Positions 10,607 through 21,230 are shown, counted from the first letter of the stretch. The stretch is 64,000 nt of DNA from Limonium bicolor (GCA_023374045.1 CM041783.1:124869503-124933502), one strand, 5' to 3'. Notes: generated by a model from the sequence alone, not told the origin. Program-made: numbers and translations.

Positions 10607-11364
10607 GAAGTTGTGTTGTGACGTATTGTCAAACGTCACTTACAATTTAAATATCTTTTTTCCTTTTCCGAACAACATAGGTTGTCTGGTTGCCGTTCGA
10701 CATCTCTGGTACTACCGTATGCGACGACACTCCCGATGGTATGACACCCTATAGTACTTGGACGTGGTCGAGCCCCACATGCCTGATCGGTGTCGGAGAC
10801 AGTTTGGATTCGTCCAGATCATCCCTTCCGAGCCTATCAGACCCATCCGTCACTACTGCCATCGGCACGACAAGAACTATGCTGCTATATACAACTACGG
10901 GACTTTCATGTGAAACATCACGACTGTACCTACTAGGTGGCAGCTTCCTTTGACCCGTGCACGCATTTCTACCCTCAGGTGCATCCCTTTGGTTCGGGTG
11001 GTGGCCCTAGTGCTCGACAGCAGGATCAACTCCAGATTTTTTTTGTTTGATTAAATAGTCTTAGTGTTTCCATCAATATTTTGTTAGATTTAATTAATAA
11101 CACACAATTGTTACTATACTGCAGTACTAGGATGAGATGACTTTGAAGATCATGAGTCTGGCGTCGGAAAACAACCAGAGTTGGTCGGATGATGTTGCCC
11201 CCTGGATGGCTGACGTGTTGAAGAAGTGCTTCAACATCGCTAGACTTCATGTCAGCAGCACCACGGTTCAGCCGGAGGAAACAACTCTAACCAGTGCTCG
11301 TGTCGTGGAGTGTACACAAATGCATAATGTGCAACCTCGGGATCGTCCCATTTTTGTCACATAG
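10607..11364 (+). pseudogene. Plant mobile domain gene, 3' part after the solo LTR
   Basis: This continues the PMD gene interrupted at 6783. One frame reads RHLWYYRMRRHSRWYDTL, a stop, then YLDVVEPHMPDRCRRQFGFV and QIIPSEPIRPIRH, matching the C-terminal PMD pattern ending RQFGFVQ.IP. A second stop follows at about 10911. A T-rich stretch (11036-11122) looks like an intron ending CTGCAG, followed by a last exon with MTLKIMSLASENNQSW. The open frame at 10690-10953 is a shadow of this in another frame. The gene runs toward the minus-strand MULE genes (convergent), an arrangement seen where MULEs have taken up PMD genes. Confidence 0.65.
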
Positions 11365-11890
11365 GATTCAAATACGGGTACGGGCAATCAGGGACTGTAT
11401 GTTCTCGTACGAAGTGACATTGGTTGCTGACCAATGCAATACAGACCTCTGTTGTTGGCTGCATCATCTGATGATCATCTCGTAGCGGCAAGCCCATCAA
11501 GCCACCCGCAATATGACCGACATTTGGTGGTAAACTAATAATAACTACTTTGTACACCATGCACAAGATAAGACCTAGATCTAGAAATTCCATCCAATGT
11601 TGTGTGGGATCAATCGTATATCCAAACCAGTCCATACTTGTGTATTGTCGGTCGTACCAGTCCCTTTCTTCTCGCTACAACCACCAGCCTGATCTACACC
11701 TTAGGTCTTCCATGTAAGCATGTCTAACCATTTTCCATCAAGTTTCATTGTTGTACACCCAATCGGTGATAGCTCGAAAACCACAATTTCCATCACCAGT
11801 ATCTTCTTGTAACCTGTAATGTAATCGAGCAGTAAGGGATTGAACTCACTCCAATACAGAGACTGTGTGAAGGGTGAGAATGTGTAATCG
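11357..11890 (-). pseudogene. MULE-encoded OTU-like cysteine protease region
   Basis: OTU domains are ubiquitin-type cysteine proteases; some plant MULE transposases carry one after the transposase. On the minus strand the nucleophile signature DGNCGFRAI is read at about 11770-11800, followed by TDWVYNNET. After a disrupted stretch comes MDWFGYTIDPTQHWMEFLDL, GLILCMVYKVVIISLPPN and CHFVREHTVPDC, which fit the OTU layout of a hydrophobic strand pair ahead of the catalytic His region. The upstream linker LLLDYITGY joins the transposase in a neighbouring frame, so at least one frameshift separates them. It is broken here; whether the intact family member is an active protease is not known to me. 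Confidence 0.6.
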
Positions 11891-11983
11891 AGCCCATGTA
11901 ACTATCGATTTTATTGACTTTGCTGCATCGATGGTCCTTCTTCAGTCTGACTTTGTCTCCCCGATGACCAACGCTGCGATTGA

Positions 11984-13206
11984 CTGTTCTAAAACGATGG
12001 TTCGTGTTCAGGCTGGCTTTCCTGTGCAGACGGATGTTGCTGAGATTGGCTTCAACGCATCAACGGGCCACGTGTCCCGAGACCGAGATGTTCGGGCTCA
12101 AACTTGTCCCTGGTATTGAGCCTCTTCTTGCGCGACCTTCCCTTAGGCGCATTACCTCTGGTGGCGATAACCCGGTGTGATCATCCGTGGGCTCCCAAAG
12201 TGGCTTCCATGCGCTGAACGCTTTTTTGATTTACGTGGAATCAAACCGATCAAACAGGTCATCATACCAGAGACTGACACATTTGTGTTGTTCTTTAGTG
12301 GTATACGACTCATCATAAGTTTGGCGAGGTGCGGCAAACTCGTGTTGATGGTCATATCTGAGAGTTCGCAAGAAATGTGGACTTCTTCAACTGGTAGATT
12401 TTGACCTTCATAGCATATTGATACGTACTATATGCACACGGTAATCCCATCGTCGATGTAATTGTACAAACATCTTCAAATCCAGATGTGTGATCATTAT
12501 CGCAGCGGCTGTTTATCAACTCTGTCTGAAGTAATTCCATGCATTTGAGTCTCACTTGACCAATCAGAAACATAAAGGGGACATGCTGATCTTCCAAAAC
12601 TTTCTGCCAAGGGAAAACTCGAACTCTTGTTTTATCTTAAAGTGTTGGCCTTCAATGAATCTGTGTATACTATCGAAGGTCGTGTCCAGCGACCCAATGG
12701 ATGTGTAAAGCCAGGACTTTAGAGCAGAGTGCGCACTTTCCACCCTACACCTGAGTAAGTCAATAGTGACAAAGAAAAGAAATTGGACAACTGCAAAATT
12801 AAACAAAAAAAATATTGACAATTTCACTTAAATAAACCTGTTGGTTGATGTATTACTGAAATGCCTGACTTTTATGACCCATGACTCACAAATTTTTGAC
12901 GCTGACTTGGCCATGTAATATCCAAATACAGTATGAAAGGGTGTTTGGCTCAGTACGACTTGATCATTCGTCCGTATAGCTCGTCGCACTCTATGATGGT
13001 AGGGCGTAAACAAGCCGATGCCAACGATACGCCACTACTTCGACTGCTAATGTGTCATACTTCAAGATCTTGATCACTTTCGTAGCCACGTTCCTGCAGA
13101 AGTGCCACCGACATAGAAGATGTGGGACAAAGAGAAATACCACTGCAAGTGATTTCACTAACACCTTTTCATTGTCAGTGACAAAAACATCGGGGAGACG
13201 AGTCAA
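11984..13206 (-). pseudogene. Mutator-like (MULE) transposase, C-terminal part (left palindrome arm)
   Basis: MULE transposases cut and paste DNA using a DDE catalytic triad. Read on the minus strand from 13206, the fragments are PDVFVTDNEKVLVKSLAVVF (with the second catalytic Asp), HLLCRWHFCRNVATKVIKIL, the ICESWVIKVRHFSNTSTNR block, VESAHSALKSWLYTS (the region of the third acidic residue), and the SWIM-like CTITSTMGLPCAYSTY near 12440-12500. The tail KGRARKKRLN leads to the OTU region. Frameshifts and an intron-like break (12745-12840) separate the fragments. The N-terminal part with the first catalytic Asp is missing, because the sequence folds back into an inverted second copy at 13219. 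Confidence 0.8.
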
Positions 13207-13218
13207 CTTGTAGTGGTA

Positions 13219-14356
13219 TTGTCATTGACAATGAAAAGATGTTAGTGAAATCACTTGCAGTGGTATTTCACTCTGTCCCACATCTTCCATGTCGGTGGTA
13301 CATCTGTAGGAACGTGGCTGGGAAAACGATCAAGATCTTGAAGTGTGACACATCTGCATCTGAAGTAGTAGTGTATCGTTGGTAGCGCTTGTTTACGCCC
13401 CTACCATCGTAGAGTACGATGAGCTATACGGACAATTGATCAATTGATCAAGTCAGCGCCAAAAATTTTGTGAGCCATGGATCAAGAAAGTTAGGCTTTC
13501 GGTGACAAAACAATCAACAGGATTCTTTAAGTGAAATTGTCAAAATATTTTTGTTTAATTTTGCAGTTGTCTCATTTCTTTTCTTTGTCACTATTGACTT
13601 ACTCATGTGTAGGGTGAAGAGCGCGCACTCTGCTCTAAAGTGATGGCTTCACACATTCACTGGTCGCTGGAGGTCTTCGACAATATACATAAATTCATTG
13701 AAGGCCAACACTTCTAGATAAAACAAGACTTCAAATTTTTCCTTAACAGAAGTGTTTTGGAAGACCAACATGTCCCTTTTATGTTTCTGATTGGTCAGTG
13801 AGCCTCAAATGCATGAAGTTATTTCAAACAAAGTTGATAAATGACCGTTGTGATAATGAGCACACACCGGATTTGAAGATATTTGTACAATTAGGATTAC
13901 CGTGTGCGTATCGTATGTATCAATACGTTATGACATGTCAAATCTACCAGTTGAAGAACACATTTTTTTGGCGGACTCTTAGATATGACCATCATCACGA
14001 GTTCGACGCACCTCGCCAAACTTGTAATGAGTCGCGTACCACTGAAGAATAACTCACATGCGTCGGTCTCTGGCATTAGGACCTGTCTGACCGGTTTGAT
14101 TCTAAAACAATAAAAAAACATTCAACGTATGAAAGCACTTTGGGAGCCCACGGATGATCACACCAGGTTAGCGCCACTAGAGGTGATGGCGCCTAAGGGA
14201 AGGCCGCGTAAGAAGAAGCCCAACCCTAGGAATAAGTCTGAGCACGAACATCTTGGTCTCGGAAAACATGGCTCACTGATGTTTCGAAGCCAATCTCAGT
14301 GACGCCTGGTCACAAGAACAAGGTTTAGTCTAGAACAAGGTCTGTCGTTCTAGAAT
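13219..14356 (+). pseudogene. Second MULE transposase copy, inverted (right palindrome arm)
   Basis: The plus strand encodes the same segment as the left arm: VIDNEKMLVKSLAVVFHSVP, then CRWYICRNVAGKTIKILKCD, and later KCMKLFQTKLINDRCDNEHT and LGLPCAYRMYQY. Stops appear after YRW and elsewhere. Differences from the left arm are scattered throughout, so the copies have been apart for a long time. Homology runs to the break at 14356 and resumes as AGT at 23466-23468, where the CACTA element begins. The OTU part of this copy would lie beyond the CACTA element. Confidence 0.8.
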
Positions 14357-16584
14357 TGTAACACCCCCAAACACTGGCCTAGGAGTTAGGGGTATTACAC
14401 GCCGCGTATTATTACATAATAACGCAAGGCTCTAATAAACAGACTTAAACAGATAATCAAATAAGGCCCAAATGAATACTTGAATAAAGTATAAACCAAA
14501 ATGATGTCATAACATCCCAAAGTAATAACAGAACCCACCAAAACGAATACCAAATGCAAAAGCTAACTGAAGAGGCCCCAAAAGCTCAAATTCAAATACA
14601 AAGTCTCCAAAAGAATCTAAACAACAAAACGGACTAAACTCCAGAGCTGCAAAGTGACCCTCGCTGATCAATCTGCAATGTTAGATAAAGTAGGGGAATG
14701 AGCACACAACTATGCCCAGTAGATGACAAACTTCATCAACCAGCATGCTCAAAACATTTTATAGAATAATGTCAAATCAGAAGGAGTCGCAAGGAATCCA
14801 TAAGCATGTCAGAAAACAGAACAGAAGTCCATACAATAGAGGACTAAACAGAGTCAGAAGCAGACAGAAGCAGAAAACAGAGAGGGACACTAGCGATCAC
14901 AGCATACAGACAGAACGAGCAACCAGCTCGTGAACAGAACGAGGAAACCTCACTCGTAAACAGAACAGGTGGGACACCTGTGAACAGAACGGGGAACATC
15001 ACCCGTGAAACAGAAGGATCCTACATAGCGCGCTACGAGACAGCGAAACCAGCCATCCAAAGGCTCAGACATAGAGATAACTAGGTCCCAAAACAGAAGC
15101 TTAAATACAGATAAGCATATGTGCACCAAAGGCACCAGAAAGCACACAGATGGCTTGGAAATCAGAAGGGGAATCCAACCCCGCAAACAGAAGTCAAAAC
15201 AGAGCTCAAACGAGTAAGTTATGGTCAAAACAGTACCATGTCCGAACTTGTGTCCGGACATCAATGTTCGGACACAAGTCGAGACTCAGAAGTCGAAAAC
15301 AGACAGATGTCCGAACATGTGTCCGAACTACGAAGTTCGGACACAGGTCGAACATTAAAACAGTAGTAGAGACAGAGGTGTCCGAACATCAAAGGTCGGA
15401 CAGATGTTCGGACGTTCTTCGGAAATCAGACACGCGCAAAGTCCGAACTTGTGTCCGGACATCAATGTTCGGACACAAGTCGAGGCAAAATCAGAGAATA
15501 CAGAAGGCTGTGTCCGAACTTCAAAGCTCGGACGGAAGTTCGGACACAGCGAAAACTTCAGAAAATTAAAGCGCAGAAGGGCATGTCCGAACTTCCAAGG
15601 TCGGACCGAAGTTCGGACATGCCGAAAAACTCAGAAGACAGAAGCGATTTTCACACAGACAGAGGCATCAAAACATTGTCAAAACATTATAAGTTTTCAG
15701 AAAACAACCTTGGGGGTTTGTAGGCATTAAAACGACGTTAAACAGACAGTTCACAATCACAATCCAAGACAGAACGCAATCCGAATTCAGAACCGGAACG
15801 AAACTCCCCAAGGCCGAACACACTAATCGAATCCATCAGCCACCTACCTCAATTCAGCAGAGAAGTCTCTTCGAATCTGAACAGCAGACGACCAACACCG
15901 ACACGGCAGCACACAGACCCAAAATGCAATCCAAACAGCCACTGAACTACTGAGCACAACGCAGAGAAGACGCTCTCAATCAGAAACCGATAACAACAGC
16001 AATGCTGAAACTGGAACGCAGAACAGAATTGAACCCTCACCTGAAACTGTCTACGGATTCGCAGAGCACGCCAACAGCAGTAGAGATCGACGAGAACGCC
16101 GGGAAATTCACTGATTACAATCAGATTGCAGAGAAGGGAATTAGAAAGAGGAAAATTCCAAAACCTAAACCCCAAACTGAATTGTGTTAACCATATTCAA
16201 TTCGCAAACCTGATTGTAATGAAGAAGACGAAGCAAATGCAGAAACCACCAACACAGCACAGACGAACGAATCAGCCAAACGCAAACGCAGGTAAGGAGA
16301 GATGCTCTGAAGAACAAGAGAGAGAAGGGAGAAGGGAGGCTCAACGTCTTGAGAACTGATCGAGAATAAGGGTTGAGAATTAGATCGTGGTGAGGAACGT
16401 GATTAGAGAGTTATTAAAATAACTCAAATAATCAAAGAGATAATCCCTTACCAAAATAGAAAGGCGGAAAGACCAACTCGTCCTCCTCTTCAAGGCAAAG
16501 GACATCCATGTCCTGAATCACATAATAAGCCACTTAAGACAACGTTACACAAAATTAATTCTGCACTAACTTTGGGTTATAACA
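14357..16584 (-). repeat. 3' LTR of the chromodomain Gypsy element
   Basis: It runs TGTAACACCCC to GGTTATAACA on the plus strand, so in element sense it starts TGTTATAACC and ends GGGTGTTACA. It pairs with 21231-23460. It contains the GTCCGAAC palindrome array at 15239-15622. Downstream of the array is a C/A-rich leader-like stretch with no credible gene. Confidence 0.95.
15239..15622. repeat. GTCCGAAC...GTTCGGAC palindrome array, 3' LTR copy
   Basis: Six units have GTCCGAAC at 15240, 15309, 15380, 15441, 15512 and 15585 (spacing 61-73 bp). Typical units are an inverted pair such as TGTCCGAACTT...AAGTTCGGACA enclosing an extra half-site (GTTCGGAC or GTCCGGAC). Spacers differ from unit to unit. 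The segment 15333-15352 matches 20 nt of the Athila-like LTR exactly. Confidence 0.92.
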
Positions 16585-16602
16585 TCACCTCCCCCTTAAA
16601 AG
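16585..16602 (-). other. Polypurine tract of the chromodomain Gypsy element
   Basis: On the minus strand AAGGGGGAGGTGA directly precedes the TGTTATAACC start of the 3' LTR. This is the RNase H-resistant primer site for plus-strand synthesis. Confidence 0.85.
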
Positions 16603-16628
16603 AATTTCGTCCTCGAAATTAAACATAC

Positions 16629-17057
16629 CTACTGCTCGAAGAGGGCGGGAAACTTAGAGCGCACTTCGCTTTCGACCTCCCAGGTCGCCTCCTCCTCTGA
16701 CGACCGACCACTGCACCTTCACCAAGGGCATGGTCTTACTCCTGAGCTTGCGGACATCCCGCGCTAAAATCCTCGAAGGAACTGCCTCGAACGTGAAGTC
16801 CTCCCTCAACTGAAGCGGACTGAAGTCAATCACATGAGATGGGTCCGGAATATACTTCCTCAGCATAGACACATGAAAGACACTGTGGACTCCAGCCAAC
16901 GACGGTGGCAAAGCTAAACGATAGGCAACCGGTCCGATCCTCTCCAGGATCTCAAAAGGACCCACAAAGCGAGGGCTAAGCTTGCCTCTCTTCCCAAACC
17001 GGACAACTCCTCGAACTGGAGAAACCTTCAGATACACATGGTCGCCCACCTCAAACT
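16629..17057 (-). pseudogene. Integrase C-terminus and chromodomain, frameshifted
   Basis: The open frame from 17049 gives the integrase GPF/Y module: [49 protein letters not shown]. The chromodomain follows ([21 protein letters not shown]). A one-base shift near 16700 moves the rest to another frame, where [20 protein letters not shown] runs to a TAG at 16629-16631, the true C-terminus. Chromodomains of this type guide integration to modified chromatin. The frame also differs from the integrase core upstream, because of a second indel near 17062. Confidence 0.85.
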
Positions 17058-17444
17058 CTAGAGGTCCCTCCTCTGATCGGCGTAGCTCTTCTGACGACTC
17101 TGAGCCACAAGCAAGCGCTCTCTGATAGACTGAATCTTGCCCACAGCATCCTGAACCAAGTCTGGACCAATCACGGCTCTCTCCTTCAGATCATCCCAGC
17201 AGATGGGTGACCTGCATCTCCTACCATACAAGGCCTCAAACGGAGCCATCCCAATACTGGTCTGGAAGCTATTATTATATGCGAATTCTATCAGCGCCAC
17301 GTGCTGATCCCAGCTGCCCCCAAAGTCCAACACACATGCTCTGAGCATGTCCTCAAGGACCTGATTCGTCCTCTCTGTCTGACCATCTGACTGAGGATGA
17401 TACGCTGAGCTGAAAGACAACTTCGTCCCTAAAGCCTGATGCAA
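17058..17444 (-). pseudogene. Integrase core, second half
   Basis: This continues the DDE integrase after a single-base shift. It reads [20 protein letters not shown], then the catalytic Glu in QTERTNQVLEDMLRACV and the strongly conserved FAYNNSFQTSIGMAPFEALY, and ends in [11 protein letters not shown] before another shift. The ATG at 17444 is internal. Confidence 0.85.
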
Positions 17445-19501
17445 ACTCTGCCAAAATCTGGAAACGAAGCGCGGATCTTGTCAGACACAATCGAAGCAGG
17501 AACTCCATGCAGACGCACTATCTCATCCATATATAGCTGAGCCAAGCGATGCAAACTGAAGGTCTTCCTGACAGGCAGGAAGTGAGCGCTCTTCGTGAGC
17601 CGGTCCACGATAACCCAAACTGCATCAAAACCCCTCGGAGTCTTAGGCAGCCCCATGACGAAGTCCATACCGACGCTCTCCCACTTCCACTCCGGAACGG
17701 GAAGAGGCTGAAGTAAACCAGCTGGTGTCTGATGCTCTGCCTTGACCTGCTGACAGGTCCGACATCTGGATACAAAATCAGAAATGTCCCTCTTCATGTT
17801 GCTCCACCAGAATGTCTCACGTAGATCCCGGTACATCTTCACACCTCCTAGGTGTACCGAGTATGGAGCTCCATGAGCCTCCTGCATAATCTCCCGCCTC
17901 AAGGCGTCATCTGCAGGCACACAAACACGGTCTCTGAACCTCAGGCAGCCATCCTCTGAAACTCTGAACTCGGACTCCTGACCAGCAGCAACACTCTCTC
18001 TGATCTTACACAAACCGACATCGAGCTCCTGACTGGCCTTGATCCGATCGATCAAGGTAGGCTGAACCTGCAACGCTGCTAACATCCCAGACCTCTCTGG
18101 ACGGACGACCCAGATACCCATACGCTGCAACTCGAGAGCAGACCTCTGCACACCGGACAAAGCACAACCGGTCCCAGACGGACCCCTCCTACTGAGCGCA
18201 TCAGCAACCACATTCGCCCTACCAGGATGGTAGAGGATCTCTAAATCATAATCGTGCAGCAGCAGCTCCAGCCACCTCCTCTGCCTCAAGTTCAACTCCT
18301 TCTGAGTGAACAGATACTTGAGGCTCTTATGGTCCGTATACACCTTGCACGCAGCTCCATAGAGGTAGTGCCTCCAAATCTTCAAGGCAAACACAACAGC
18401 AGCTAACTCCAGGTCGTGGGTCGGATAGTTCTTCTCATATGGCTTCAACTGACGAGAGCCATATGCTACTACCTTCCCATGCTGCATCAGCACACACCCA
18501 AGTCCCTTATGGGACGCATCACAGAAAACCTCCAGACCCTCATTACCCTCTGGAAGGGTCAGAATCGGCGCAGACGTCAACCTCCTCTGCAGCTCCTGAA
18601 AACACAGCTCACATGCCTCGCTCCACTCAAACTTCACATCCTTCTGCAGCAGACGAGTCAAAGGGATCACTAGCTTGGAGAAGCCCTCCACAAACTTACG
18701 ATAGTAGCCCGCTAGTCCAAGGAAGCTACGAATCTCTCCAACATTAGTAGGCCTGGCCCACTCAGTAATAGCCTTAATCTTCTCCGGATCCACGGAGATA
18801 CCATCCTTAGAGACCACATGTCCCAAAAACACCACCTGATCCAGCCAGAACTCACACTTCTTCAGCTTCGCGTACAGCTCCTTCTCCCTCAGAGTCTGGA
18901 GAACAGTCCTCAAATGCTCCTCGTGCTCCTCAGCACTCTTGGAATACACCAAGATGTCATCAATGAAAACTACAACGAACTGGTCCAAGAACGGCTTGAA
19001 CACCCGGTTCATCATGTCCATAAATACAGAAGGCGCATTCGTCAGACCGAATGGCATCACTAGGAACTCGTAGTGTCCATAACGAGTCCTGAAGGCGGAC
19101 TTAGGCACATCGTCTGCCTTAATCCTCAACTGATGATAACCGGACCTCAGATCGATCTTCGAAAACACCTTAGCTCCTGCTAACTGGTCGAACAAGTCAT
19201 CAATGCGCGGGAGAGGATACCTATTCTTAATGGTAACCTTGTTGAGCTCCCTGTAGTCAATGCACAAACGCATGCTACCGTCCTTCTTCTTAACAAATAA
19301 CACCGGCGCTCCCCAAGGCGACACACTAGGGCGGATGAAGCCCTTATCCAGCAGCTCCTGCAACTGGACCTTCAACTCCTTAAGCTCAGCAGGCGCCATG
19401 CGGTATGGGGCCTTAGAAATCGGCTGAGTCTCAGGTGCGAGCTCGATCGAGAACTCCACCTCTCTGACAGGGGGAAGCCCAGGTATCACCCTGGAACACA
19501 T
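17429..19501 (-). CDS. Reverse transcriptase, RNase H and integrase N-terminal half (Gypsy pol)
   Basis: An open frame of 690 codons. The RT begins with [20 protein letters not shown]; its catalytic FIDDILVYS is near residue 178. RNase H has [13 protein letters not shown] near residue 325 and [10 protein letters not shown] near 390. The integrase has the HHCC zinc finger ([10 protein letters not shown] ... [12 protein letters not shown], about residues 555-600), the first catalytic Asp in [10 protein letters not shown] near 612 and the second in SIVSD near 672. Immediately after that Asp a one-base loss near 17480 throws the reading into a false C-terminus ([10 protein letters not shown]...). 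The frame also begins after a shift from the protease frame near 19497, so its ATG is not a natural start. Confidence 0.93.
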   Translation of the reverse strand: MCSRVIPGLPPVREVEFSIELAPETQPISKAPYRMAPAELKELKVQLQELLDKGFIRPSVSPWGAPVLFVKKKDGSMRLCIDYRELNKVTIKNRYPLPRIDDLFDQLAGAKVFSKIDLRSGYHQLRIKADDVPKSAFRTRYGHYEFLVMPFGLTNAPSVFMDMMNRVFKPFLDQFVVVFIDDILVYSKSAEEHEEHLRTVLQTLREKELYAKLKKCEFWLDQVVFLGHVVSKDGISVDPEKIKAITEWARPTNVGEIRSFLGLAGYYRKFVEGFSKLVIPLTRLLQKDVKFEWSEACELCFQELQRRLTSAPILTLPEGNEGLEVFCDASHKGLGCVLMQHGKVVAYGSRQLKPYEKNYPTHDLELAAVVFALKIWRHYLYGAACKVYTDHKSLKYLFTQKELNLRQRRWLELLLHDYDLEILYHPGRANVVADALSRRGPSGTGCALSGVQRSALELQRMGIWVVRPERSGMLAALQVQPTLIDRIKASQELDVGLCKIRESVAAGQESEFRVSEDGCLRFRDRVCVPADDALRREIMQEAHGAPYSVHLGGVKMYRDLRETFWWSNMKRDISDFVSRCRTCQQVKAEHQTPAGLLQPLPVPEWKWESVGMDFVMGLPKTPRGFDAVWVIVDRLTKSAHFLPVRKTFSLHRLAQLYMDEIVRLHGVPASIVSDKIRASFPDFGRVCIRL

Positions 19502-20025
19502 CTGGGAAGTCTCTGACTACTGGAATGTCCTCCAACTTCGCATCCTTGCGAACCTCAGGGATGTAGCACAGATATCCCTGGCATCCTTTCCTCAGAAAAC
19601 GAAACGCCTGCATAGCTGATATGACTGGCGGCGAGCACGGGAGTCCATTCCCTGCTACAACTAGGCGGGGCTGACCCGGCTCCTCAAAGGTGACTCTCGA
19701 AGCAGCACAATCAATGTGGGCATGGTGCGCAGCAAGCCAATCCATGCCCAAAATCACATCAAAAGTAGTCATCTCCATCGGGATGAGGTTAGCAAACAGA
19801 GTCCTATCTCTGACTAACACAGGACTATCTTTACAAACAGAGTTCAAAAGCATAGAAGAGTCTCTAACTAATGGACTATGCACACACAGCTCAACACCCA
19901 GAGGCACAACAGGCAAACCGAGCTCACCCACTAACTCAGCAGAAATAAAAGAGTGGGTGGCTCCAGAGTCAAACAAGCAGAAAATAGAACGAGAAGACAG
20001 CTGGAGAATACTTGTGACAACTCTG
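19431..20025 (-). pseudogene. Gypsy aspartic protease region
   Basis: The retroviral-type aspartic protease processes the polyprotein. The active-site motif is FDSGATHSFIS at about 19945-19975 and the second conserved loop is VILGMDWLAAHHA near 19720-19760. Upstream, VTSILQLSSRSIFCL joins the gag C-terminus in another frame. At the 3' side [10 protein letters not shown] leads into RT, but the frame shifts near 19497. In intact relatives gag, protease and RT form one frame or are joined by one programmed shift, so two shifts suggest damage. Confidence 0.85.
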
Positions 20026-21117
20026 TCAGTCGATCGGTCTCTCTCCAGCCATCGCGTACACTCTGGCCTGGCCCTGGGGCTTCTTCTGCTCAGCCCGGTC
20101 TCGATCTCTGGACCCTGAAGCAGTCTCGCCAGCTCTACCTCCAGAGCTACCTCTGCTCCTCTCGGCCTGAGGGCAGTCAGCTATCCTATGCCCCATGGAC
20201 CCACACTTGAAGCAGGCTCCAGACTTCCTGTAGCAGTCCTGACCTCTGTGAAACTTGCCACAGACCTGGCACTTCGGAGCAGGAGCTGACGAAGACGAAC
20301 CACCTCTATCTCGCGAACGGTCCCCAGAGCGGTCTCCAGCTCGATCTCCAGTCGACTGCTTCTTCTGAGAAGCAGACTGATCTCTCCTATCACTCTCGTC
20401 GGACCTCTGCTTCCTCTTCTGGTCCTTCCCTCCAGACTGGCGACCTCTCAAGTCAGCCTCTACCAACAGGGCGACATCAGCCACGTCCCTGAAGGTCTTG
20501 TGACGCAGAGGCGTCACAGCAGAACGGATATCAGGCCTCAGGCCACTCTCAAACTTCCTGGCCTTCCTATGCTCGTCAGGCTCAGGTGCAAACTTCGACA
20601 GGCTGATGAACTTCCTGACGTACTCCTCCACACTCATATCCCGACCCTGGCATAGTCGGTTATACTCCAAGATGCGCTGGTCCTTATAGACGTCGGGGTA
20701 GAACTGCTTATTGAACTCCCCAGTGAACTGCTCCCACGTCCAAGGTTGCGGGAATCTGCCCATCACTGACCTCCACCACTCCTTGGCTTCGGCCTTGAAA
20801 AGAAAGGTGGCGAAGTCCACCTTCTGCTCCTCCTCAGAGCCCATCACACGCAGCAAATCCTCGACCTCAGTCAACCAATGACTGGCCTCCTGGGGGTCTC
20901 CTGCCCCATCGAATGACGGCGGCTTCAGCTTCATGAATTCCTGAAGCGCTTTCACATTCCGGCCTCCAGCATCCGCCCCAGCTGGGCCTGCTCCGCCAGC
21001 TGGTCCTCCTCCAGCTGGTCCACCCCCTGCAGCCATGGTCTGCATGAGCTGCGTCATGAACTGCTGAACAGCATCAGCCACATTTCCTGGAGGGTTCGTT
21101 GCTCTTCTTGGCGGCAT
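20026..21117 (-). CDS. Gypsy gag polyprotein with zinc knuckle
   Basis: A protein of 363 residues starting MPPRRATNPPGNVADAVQQF. A Gly/Ala-rich linker (about residues 33-52) precedes the retrotransposon gag core (SFDGAGDPQEASHWLTEVED, EAKEWWRSVM, WEQFTGEFNKQFYPD, VEEYVRKFISLSKFAPEPDE). A basic, Arg/Ser/Asp-rich segment (about 235-285) follows, then the CCHC knuckle CFKCGSMGHRIADCP near residue 310, preceded by a CQVCGKFHRGQDC finger-like motif. It would package element RNA. The start ATG lies 113 bp inside the element from the 5' LTR. The frame ends at a TGA where relatives continue into protease. Confidence 0.93.
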   Translation of the reverse strand: MPPRRATNPPGNVADAVQQFMTQLMQTMAAGGGPAGGGPAGGAGPAGADAGGRNVKALQEFMKLKPPSFDGAGDPQEASHWLTEVEDLLRVMGSEEEQKVDFATFLFKAEAKEWWRSVMGRFPQPWTWEQFTGEFNKQFYPDVYKDQRILEYNRLCQGRDMSVEEYVRKFISLSKFAPEPDEHRKARKFESGLRPDIRSAVTPLRHKTFRDVADVALLVEADLRGRQSGGKDQKRKQRSDESDRRDQSASQKKQSTGDRAGDRSGDRSRDRGGSSSSAPAPKCQVCGKFHRGQDCYRKSGACFKCGSMGHRIADCPQAERSRGSSGGRAGETASGSRDRDRAEQKKPQGQARVYAMAGERPID

Positions 21118-21212
21118 TCTGAAAGTCCAACAGCAGGCAGTTAGACTCAGACACTAACACTGACGTTTCCGACTGACTGGCTAACTTAAAATCCCAGCAG
21201 ATTAGAACCCAG

Positions 21213-21225
21213 AGCTCTGATACCA
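21213..21225 (-). other. Primer-binding site (initiator tRNA-Met) of the chromodomain Gypsy
   Basis: On the minus strand TGGTATCAGAGCT stands 5 nt after the GGGTGTTACA end of the 5' LTR, the canonical tRNA-Met site for many plant Gypsy chromoviruses. Confidence 0.92.
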
Positions 21226-21230
21226 CTAAA

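Larger units (their letters stand above)
11984..14356. repeat. Large imperfect inverted repeat of a MULE transposase (about 1.2 kb arms)
   Basis: The left arm (about 11984-13184) and right arm (about 13219-14356) match as reverse complements along their full length, for example CACCTCGCCAAACTT at about 14010 against its complement at about 12320. About 35 bp of loop separates them. RNA crossing the locus could form a hairpin of over 1 kb. Arm identity was not computed; mismatches and small indels are frequent. Confidence 0.85.

Noticed and set aside
13219..14356. Independent second MULE insertion rather than an inverted duplication
   Set aside because: Not fully excluded, but the homologous breakpoint at the same transposase codon on both arms and a loop of only about 35 bp, without TIR or 9-bp duplication between them, favour an inverted duplication.
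15150..15569. Plus-strand ORFs rich in RTCVRTS / SDTSRD strings across the palindrome arrays
   Set aside because: The protein repeats are translations of the GTCCGAAC DNA repeats in every frame, not a repeat protein.
15239..15622. CRISPR array, because palindromic repeats alternate with unique spacers at regular spacing
   Set aside because: The sequence lies in the LTR of a plant retrotransposon with a second copy in the partner LTR. Repeats vary, contain nested half-sites, and no cas gene or prokaryotic context exists.
18439..18747. Plus-strand ORFs opposite the Gypsy and Athila pol genes
   Set aside because: They are antisense shadows of minus-strand pol with clear RT, RNase H and integrase motifs.
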